DNA from: Stropharia rugosoannulata
Taxonomy: Eukaryota > Basidiomycota > Agaricomycetes > Agaricales > Strophariaceae
Assembly: GCA_028532985.1 (NCBI GenBank)
Contig: JANCIK010000001.1
Coordinates: 2,294,001-2,358,000, forward strand
Reading direction: 5' to 3'
Length of the DNA stretch: 64,000 nucleotides
Below, in pieces: positions 57,137-64,000 of the stretch. The notes beneath the pieces are model-generated. The model made no database searches. It was not told the origin of the DNA and saw only the letters and a program-made list of their open reading frames with translations. The position numbers were made by a program, and so were the translations under genes. Each line of letters starts with the position of its first letter. Position 1 is the stretch's first letter.

Positions 57137-60100
57137 CTAAGTGTCTTCTTCGCCCCAGTCATCATTGTCTTCTTCATCTTCTTCCACTGTAAGTGCACCG
57201 CTACCCGAGGGTACACCGGGCTCATCAAAGATATAATCTTTGAGAATCGCTGGCTCATAGTCCGGTGCCTCTAACATTTTAGCGAGGTTCTCCTTGGTCT
57301 GATCAATTATATCATCCAAGCCGTCCAGTAAGCGCAGCTGCCTTCGTGCAAAGTAGGGAATGAGGCGGAACGCTGCCACCTTATCCTTCAACACAGAGCC
57401 ATCCATCTCTGCCACTAAGTAGGCTCCACCATCTTTTCGTGCGATAACAATGTAAGGCCCGTTCCATCGTGCAAGCATTTTACGATTCAGACTGGATTCT
57501 ATGCCCGAGTTCCTCATTAGCACCACATCTCCTGGCTTGAACACATAGTCACGGATTTTAGCTGAGTGCTTCTTTTCAAATGCCCTGATCGCATCTCTTT
57601 TCGCCTTTGACACTCGTGCGCGCATCTCTTCTACTGTGTCGCGATGTTTGGCTAGTGCGCGCGCGCGATACCCTACTAACTCCTCTGTAGTCAGTACGTG
57701 ATCTGGTAGTTTCACCAGCCAAGTCGCTTCTGCTATGTCAAAGGGTAGTATGGGGTGCGCACCCATTACCATGAAGAATGGGGAACACCCAAATCCTCGT
57801 CGCACAGTGATACGATTTGCCCACAGCACATGGTAGAAGAATCTACTCCAACGTTTGTGCGCACCTTCTGTCCCTCCACATGCTTTCCACAACATCTGTC
57901 TTATGTCCCAATGAGGACGCTCTATTTTTCCATTGGCTTGCGAGTTGTACACGGAGATAGTAATCCCTGTAATCCCATACTTCTTTTCTAAATACTTGAG
58001 CACTGCGCAGAACGGTCCACCATTGTCTGTGATGATTTCTTGCAGACAGCCCCAACAGCAGATGATGTCCTCGAATATCCACTGCGCTATCGCACGGGCA
58101 TTCTCTTTCTTTAATGGCCGCCCTTCCGCCCATGAGCTCAGCGCACATCTTCCGTGCACTATGTAATTATACCCATTAGAGGCCGGGGACATGTGCATGG
58201 TGTCCGCGTGTAGTTGCTGGAAGATAGACGGTGTGTGTGTCTCGGTGCGCGGGATCTGGATGATCGTCTTCTGCCTTAACTGACAGACATGACACGTTTT
58301 CACATACCAGTAGACATCCCTTTCCAACTCAGGCCACCAGAAGCGCCGCTAGCAGTTTGCGCGTAGCATACGCTCCTCTGTGCCCCAAACTGTCATGTGC
58401 TGAGCGCAGCATGCGTGTCCGCTGCGCCTGATCTATCACCAACTTATGCGTGTCATCTATGGATCTCCGGTACATCTGTCCGTCCTTGTCTAGGAAGAAG
58501 TTGCGGGCGTTCCTCGTAAAGTTCTGATATTCTCGCTCTGTCATGCCTTTAGGCCTAGTGGTTGGATTCTGCAACCAGTAGCGTATCATCAGCAATTTCT
58601 CATCCATATCTTTTCCTGCAGACGTCCTGTTGCGCTCATCGTACTCCTCATCCTCCAGATCCTCTATTCTGGAGTTGGGTATCGCATGCGCCAGTACGAA
58701 TTTCTCTAAGTACTCGTGATGCGCGAGTGGCACACTCTCTTTCTGTATGAAGTCCCGCACAGCCCGCTTTTCCGCTTCCGTCTCTTTCCGTGCGCGCTCG
58801 AGCTCCTGCTGAAACAGCCTATAGAACGCGCTTCTGGTAACTTGCGCGCCGTGGGACCTTCAAACAACTCGTTGAGGAGTCCTGTATATAGATACCCTCC
58901 GCGATCATCGATCTGTTCCTTGAATTCCTCAAAGTCCAGGGGATCTGGGTCATCTTCATAGACTTTCTCATATTCGAGCGGTCCCACCGCCTGATCATCA
59001 TCTTCTTCGGAGTGCGCGTATGCCTCATCTCCAGGTTGCCCTTCCCTACGCGATAAACCATCCGCACCAAAGGTTTTGCCCGCAACATGTTTCAACTGGA
59101 AGTGATACATAAGTATTTTATCTATCCAGCGATTAATAGTCGCATTAGGGCCCATGCCCGGATTATCCAACATGCCCTTCAAGTATTTGGCATCCGTTTC
59201 CACCACCAGCTTGCGCGCACCGATGAGCCAGTAATAACAGGCTTGTAGCACATGTAAGAGTCCATACAACTCCCGTTTGGGCTGTGAGAAGCGCTGCTCG
59301 TGTTCCGTTAACAGTATTGATCCGAAGCGCGCATATACCCTCTTCTTCGAATCTTGTGGGTCCTGCTGATAAATATAGAACCCTACTGCATGCCAGGATG
59401 TGTCTACAGCCAAAGTAATCGGTCCTGGTAGGGTGTAGTCCAGTGGTTTCACGCAATGTGTGTTGCACGCACCGTCTTTCAACGAGTCCATGCTAGCTTG
59501 CTGAGCGGGCCCCCACTCAAAGGGCTCTTTCCCATGCAATAGCCGCTGTATGTGCTCTGCGCGCTTCGCATAGTCTGAGATGTAAATACGGAGCAGACCC
59601 ATTGTACCCATGAATGCGCGCACATCACTAATGTTCTTGCATGGGCCCCAATTGAGGATTGCATGCACTTTATCAGGTGCTGGTTTTCGCCCTTCGTATG
59701 TGCACAAGTGCCCCACCACTACTATCTCAGCCGCGCACAGTATGGACTTCTTTCCACTAAATGTTCCTCCTGAGTACTTCATGCGCTGCACGATTCTGTT
59801 GACATTCAACATGTGTTCCCATACAAATCTCCTTATTCCCTTATTTTCTGGTATCGTCTCATATCCTCCTCCTTCTAACTCGTAGCACGTTTTAGGTCCC
59901 CTAATAGGTACATCGTCTATATAGGGCTCTGTAACTTCAGGTATTTCATCACATAATATATATGCAACATCCTCATGAAAGATGGGCACGGAGTTTGTCC
60001 ATCCCATAGGTAGGGTTACTAAGCGCAGCGCACTGAACAGCGTTTGGAATGTAGTCAGGTCTCTAGAGGACTCAGCTAACAGCCGCTCATCGTACCCAAC

Positions 60101-61074
60101 ATACAAGTCCAGGATGCCGCCACATGCGCGCCCCGCAAAGTGTTCCGCTAGACTCTCCGCTGCTGGAGGTAGTCCTGAATGTGCAATGGTTACCGCATTT
60201 AACGGTTCGAGACTGTGCACAATTCTGAACGAGACCCCATCTTTCTTAGTCACTGTAAACCAGCGCAATCGGTACGATGAGCTTGATGGCTCATACGTGC
60301 CTCGCGAATTTTGGTGGCGATGAATTCACATACACGCTCATACATCCCAGGTGGTATTGGAATGTTCTTCAATACCCAAGGCGTGTGCTCTACAGTGGGA
60401 ATATCTACTGGAGGAAGAAGTCCATCCGAATCTACCCTTCTCCGTGTCATCCCACGCGAACGCCTCATTCTGTTGCATGAAGACTTGATGCACCAGCTTG
60501 CACTCCTCGGACCACAGGAAATCCCCTTCATGCACCTTGTCAATCCCTTCCATGTGCTCAGCGGTGTACCGACCTGTAGGTACGAAGTCTGGCGGATGTG
60601 GTGACAATCACGGCATGTCCTTTAGTGGGTCTCCTTTTATCTCCCTCACTATTCTAAACTTCTCTGGTAAATCTTGGTAAACGGGCCTGACTTTCTCAGC
60701 CACTGGCTTATACTTCTTTCCTGCGAGCACCATCACGGTTGTGGCATTCTTGCCAGTCAGGCGCTTACGCATTACTCCTCGTCTCTTACTAGGGACCTGT
60801 TCCTCGTGCGATGCACGGAACTGCCCTCTAGGCTCTCCTTTGACTACTTCTTCCTTGCGCCATTCGCGCTGCTGAAAATACTTGTATATTCTTTCTTTCT
60901 CATCATCCTCCATCTTTGCCTCGTGTACTGCTTGAGCCATGTATACATCCCTGAGCTCAGCGCTCCCAAACCGCTTCTTATTCTTTGGTAGCACGTACCC
61001 CGCTATCTCTATTTTCCCCATGCGATCATCTCTGTCAAACATCAACGCGACCTCTCCTTGACGCCTCAAATCAT
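57137..61074 (-). pseudogene. pol: Element 2 pol with multiple frame lesions
   Basis: Homologous throughout to element 1 pol, but broken into frames 61069-60608, 60543-60250, 60268-58706, 58760-58329 and 58327-57137. Breaks compared with element 1: near 60603, near 60418, near 60302 (1-base loss), near 58838 and near 58350 (2-base loss). YIDD and the integrase DDE residues survive in their pieces. The expected start ATG is AGG here (TGAGG instead of TGATG at 61064-61068). It cannot make a full polyprotein. Confidence 0.9.
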
Positions 61075-62334
61075 CGAGGATTGAAAATCCTGATCTGCGT
61101 TAGGGTTTTCCGTTGTGCCAGGGTCCTGCAATTTCGGTTTGCGCTGCACAATCTTGGGACCGCACCCTCGGTTATAGGTGGGTACTACCAGTTTGCGCTG
61201 TGTGTTGGGATCGGTGAGCGTAAGCTCAACCGTTCCATCGCTGCGCGTCTTCACATTGCTCTCCGTGAGGATCTCGAACGGCCGGCCCAAAAGCACCTCG
61301 TAAGCCGCTGTGCTGATGACATGCACTTGTAGATACACTGTTAGTCCGTTAAACACAAACGGTACGTTGTGCACTAAGCCCTTGGTGGATTCCACCTGCT
61401 TATTCGCGCTCTGCATCCGTATAGTGAAGTCCGGGTCCCAACTAAGTCCTAAGCGCTCAGCGGTGTCCTGTGCCATTGACACAATCTGCGACCCACTGTC
61501 GAGCAACGTCTCCGCATGTCCCTTGCCGTTGATGAGCGGAAATACCACCTTTAGATGGTGCGATTCACGCGCCACAATAAGTCCCTTAGGCTTTTCGCCT
61601 GGCTGCAGAGTCGAGACGTACTGCTCGTACAGGTCTTCCATGATGATGGTCCCCGGTTGCAGTCCGCTGCGCTCATCTGAGCAAGTAAGGAAGGTGGCCA
61701 CTGGTAGCTCATCCATCTGCATAAACTCCTCTTCCTCTTCTTCCTCTGCTAACCGCGCAATAGCCTCATCTACTTCACGCTCTTCTTCATCGTAGTCTAG
61801 TTGTAATACGCACATTGTATTCAAATCCAATGGTACCTTTCTTGGTACTATGCGCTCAACGAATTTTCTTCTAAAGCCTGCAGTCGAGATGCCTAACAAC
61901 TGGCCCTGCGTGATCTCAATTTTCTGATTTTCTAAGTGCTTGAGGACTGCGTCAGCCTGTGCCTCATCTTCGATAGGTGCGCGCAGCTTATAAGCAGGTT
62001 TCCTCTTCTCTACTACAGGTATGGGTTCTTCCCTAACCTTAGGTTTTACTTTCTCCGGAACGTGCAGCGGAGGTACCATTACATATGGCACTGCTGCAGG
62101 TCGTGCACTAGGCCCAGCTTTTGCAGGAACCTCAAACACTACTTTCTTCTTTACTGGTGCGCTGTGCGCACCTTGCTCTTCCACTACTTCTCGCAACTCA
62201 TCTTCCTCATCATCACTCGCGTCCTCAACTGATGCTCTGGGTATATTCTTGATTGGTAACTTCTTGTTTGCGCCCTCCGGGTTCTTGGGTTTATCAGAGC
62301 CGCTACACATAACTCTGCCCGTGTTTCCCTTCAT
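61066..62334 (-). CDS. Element 2 aspartic protease ORF
   Basis: Same length as in element 1 (422 aa from ATG 62334, 5 nt after the gag stop). Contains LLDSGSQIVSMA and VLLGRPFEI. The frame is intact although pol is broken. Its N-terminal linker differs most from element 1. Confidence 0.88.
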   Translation of the reverse strand: MKGNTGRVMCSGSDKPKNPEGANKKLPIKNIPRASVEDASDDEEDELREVVEEQGAHSAPVKKKVVFEVPAKAGPSARPAAVPYVMVPPLHVPEKVKPKVREEPIPVVEKRKPAYKLRAPIEDEAQADAVLKHLENQKIEITQGQLLGISTAGFRRKFVERIVPRKVPLDLNTMCVLQLDYDEEEREVDEAIARLAEEEEEEEFMQMDELPVATFLTCSDERSGLQPGTIIMEDLYEQYVSTLQPGEKPKGLIVARESHHLKVVFPLINGKGHAETLLDSGSQIVSMAQDTAERLGLSWDPDFTIRMQSANKQVESTKGLVHNVPFVFNGLTVYLQVHVISTAAYEVLLGRPFEILTESNVKTRSDGTVELTLTDPNTQRKLVVPTYNRGCGPKIVQRKPKLQDPGTTENPNADQDFQSSMI

Positions 62335-62339
62335 CAGAC

Positions 62340-64000
62340 TCAATCGAAACCCTGACTGAGCGCAGCGTTGCGTTTGGCTTTCATAGTCGCTATTAGCTGA
62401 TGCTGTTCCTCTATCACCTCCTCAGGCATCTTCACCGATGCGTGCTCCTTCAGGAATGCCTTCTTACTTTCCAGCTCTTGCTGGAGTGCGCGTATCTGCT
62501 CCTCATAGGTCTTGTCCAAGGAACTGGCCGGTTGGTACATCTGCGAGTATACCATGCTAGGAGGCATACTCATGTACGAGGGATGGACGGGTGCCATATA
62601 TGCTTGCTGCGCGGGCTGCCCGTTCTTCTTATGCCATTCGTCGACGCGCTCTTTGATCGCACGCGAAGGGTCCCAGGGTATCGACGACCCATCAGGCAAC
62701 TGTAAGCGCCCCGCCTCTGTGATGACAATCCTTCCAGCTGACAAGTCTTGCTGCCGTACAATGCACTCAGCAACCACATGTCCCGTCTGCTTGCAGTAGA
62801 AGCAGCGAGGCTCCGGGCGTTGTTGGTATTGGAAGGGCCTAGGCGGTGCTCCACCAAAACTCGGTGCGCTCATGGGCATCATGGGGGCTACTGGTTGCAC
62901 AGGCACCAACATCAGTGCGGCGCATGCAGCCATGACATTGCAAATAATGTCCTCCAACTCTTTCTTACTCGACTCCTTTGACTTCACCACTGTCTTCTCC
63001 ACTAGCGACAAGGTATCCTTGAAGGAAGCAACGAACCCTTTCAGGTCCTCAATCTCTCCGTGCAGCGAACCAACATCCGCGGCCTCAGTCTTGATGGCAG
63101 GCACCGGCATAAGTCCATCAGTGCTATCGCGCCCTAGGCTCAGCGTAGTGCTTGGGTTCTTGGTGCGGGCCATTTGTTCTGCCATCTCGGCTACTTGTTT
63201 GAGAGGGTACATGTCCTCGGTGCGCGCTTCTACTGTCACCCCAGTAGGTGCAGTGAACTGTATATTGCGCTCAGTCAAGAACTTGTCGAACGATGTGCGC
63301 ATCGTGTAATCAATGTCCAGTTTATTAAACAATCGATCCCTGAACCCTGCAGTGAGACTATTGGTGAAGTAAGTCACCAAGGTATGATTCGCGAGCAGAG
63401 TAGGCACCTTCATGAGCTTAGCAGCCTCGGCCAGGAACGCGCGCTTGAAGTCCAGCAACACCTGGAGGTCTTCCTCCGAGATGCACTGATTCTCCTTGCA
63501 GAGCTTCTTGAGCCGCGCGATGGACCCTGTCTGAATGCTGATCACCTCCGGGTACTCGTTGAGGATCATTTTCTTGAGCTCCGCATACCCCTTGGTATCA
63601 TAACCTGGTAGATTCTTCCATTCCTCCGCCGTCTGCATGGGTACATATTTTATTACATATCCCCTCTTCTCATCATCCTCCGTCACCTCTGCGCACTTAA
63701 ACCAATCCTCCAGGTCCTCGAAGTACCGCAGCAGCTCATCGCGCTCTGCAGCAGGATCGAAGCTCGGCGCACCGCGCACACCGCGTACTGGCATGGACAT
63801 ATCCTTAGGCATAGTTTCTGGTTCTCGTGGGGGTGAATTTCGTTCGCTTTCTGAAAGATCTGACAAGTCTCCTTCAAATATATCTCTCGCTACGCGCTCT
63901 GCTTCACTTTCGCTATTTTCCGCCGTGCGCTGCGCGGATGTCTTAGCAGTTCCAAATACTTCCGAGAATGGAGGAGGGGTGTCTTGGGTAGCTTGGCTAT
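62340..64000 (-). CDS. gag: Element 2 gag, start outside window
   Basis: Open from the window edge to TGA at 62340. Capsid region and CCHC knuckle (CFYCKQTGHVVAEC) conserved. No in-frame ATG before the MPKDMSMP segment, as in element 1, while upstream residues (ESEAERVARDIFEG) are conserved, supporting translation of that part. Confidence 0.88.
   Translation of the reverse strand, partial: SQATQDTPPPFSEVFGTAKTSAQRTAENSESEAERVARDIFEGDLSDLSESERNSPPREPETMPKDMSMPVRGVRGAPSFDPAAERDELLRYFEDLEDWFKCAEVTEDDEKRGYVIKYVPMQTAEEWKNLPGYDTKGYAELKKMILNEYPEVISIQTGSIARLKKLCKENQCISEEDLQVLLDFKRAFLAEAAKLMKVPTLLANHTLVTYFTNSLTAGFRDRLFNKLDIDYTMRTSFDKFLTERNIQFTAPTGVTVEARTEDMYPLKQVAEMAEQMARTKNPSTTLSLGRDSTDGLMPVPAIKTEAADVGSLHGEIEDLKGFVASFKDTLSLVEKTVVKSKESSKKELEDIICNVMAACAALMLVPVQPVAPMMPMSAPSFGGAPPRPFQYQQRPEPRCFYCKQTGHVVAECIVRQQDLSAGRIVITEAGRLQLPDGSSIPWDPSRAIKERVDEWHKKNGQPAQQAYMAPVHPSYMSMPPSMVYSQMYQPASSLDKTYEEQIRALQQELESKKAFLKEHASVKMPEEVIEEQHQLIATMKAKRNAALSQGFD

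Larger units (their letters stand above)
50232..64000 (-). mobile_element. Element 2: diverged relative of element 1, right end outside window
   Basis: Same layout as element 1: left LTR, polypurine tract, four plus-strand spliced genes, then pol, protease and gag on the minus strand. Proteins are clearly related, but noncoding DNA has diverged strongly. pol has several frame lesions and gene 2 has an early stop, while gag (partial), protease and genes 1, 3 and 4 remain open. So it is an older, probably non-autonomous copy, or one mobilised by relatives. Confidence 0.92.

Overview
The window is fungal, most likely an agaricomycete basidiomycete. Genes have many 45-75 nt GT..AG introns, often with a CTAAC/CTAAT branch sequence. 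Decayed but recognisable fungal host genes are present (phosphoinositide phospholipase C, MDM12, ELP3, inositol 5-phosphatase). Most of the DNA is mobile-element sequence. No rRNA, tRNA, CRISPR or prokaryotic signal was seen.

Layout. (1) 1-15620: a nearly complete Ty3/Gypsy-type LTR retrotransposon (element 1). Its left LTR is cut by the window edge; the right LTR is 1414 bp. In the shared 908 bp the LTRs differ by 2 substitutions and 5 tiny indels, so insertion was recent. gag, protease and RT-RNaseH-integrase run on the minus strand and are intact. (2) 15621-30250: a disrupted ORF, a multi-exon gene of unknown function, two inverted WD40-like paralogues and an intact Zn2Cys6 transcription factor with an 8-nt microexon. 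(3) 30251-40560: little recognisable coding except broken pieces of unrelated host genes lying side by side. (4) 40566-50231: tandem repeats, a decayed Helitron-type PIF1 helicase split by a solo LTR, a small palindromic element and a spliced gene cut off by the next insertion. (5) 50232-64000: element 2, a diverged relative of element 1 with a broken pol, running off the right edge.

The main discovery is that both elements carry, between the end of pol and the LTR, a cassette of four spliced genes on the strand opposite gag-pol. All four are conserved in order, and most exon boundaries, reading phases and TATA boxes match. Gene 1 has a six-cysteine cluster resembling a fungal binuclear zinc cluster plus basic nuclear-localisation-like tracts; genes 2-4 match nothing I recognise. 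A stem-loop after gene 1 has changed three stem base pairs between the elements, all compensated, around an identical 11-nt loop. A second copy of the polypurine tract/promoter block lies before gene 2.

Element 1 is also peppered, in coding and noncoding DNA, with the motif CCGCTG(A), often as the palindrome TCCGCTGAGCGGA. At several homologous places element 2 carries a different dyad motif (around CGTGCGATGCACG) or none. This suggests a lineage-specific DNA-binding system of cassette protein plus dispersed sites, perhaps acting as regulation or anti-silencing. That function is inference. The solo LTR and both elements abut CCGG, and the solo LTR is flanked by CCGG on both sides, indicating a 4-bp target duplication at a preferred CCGG target.
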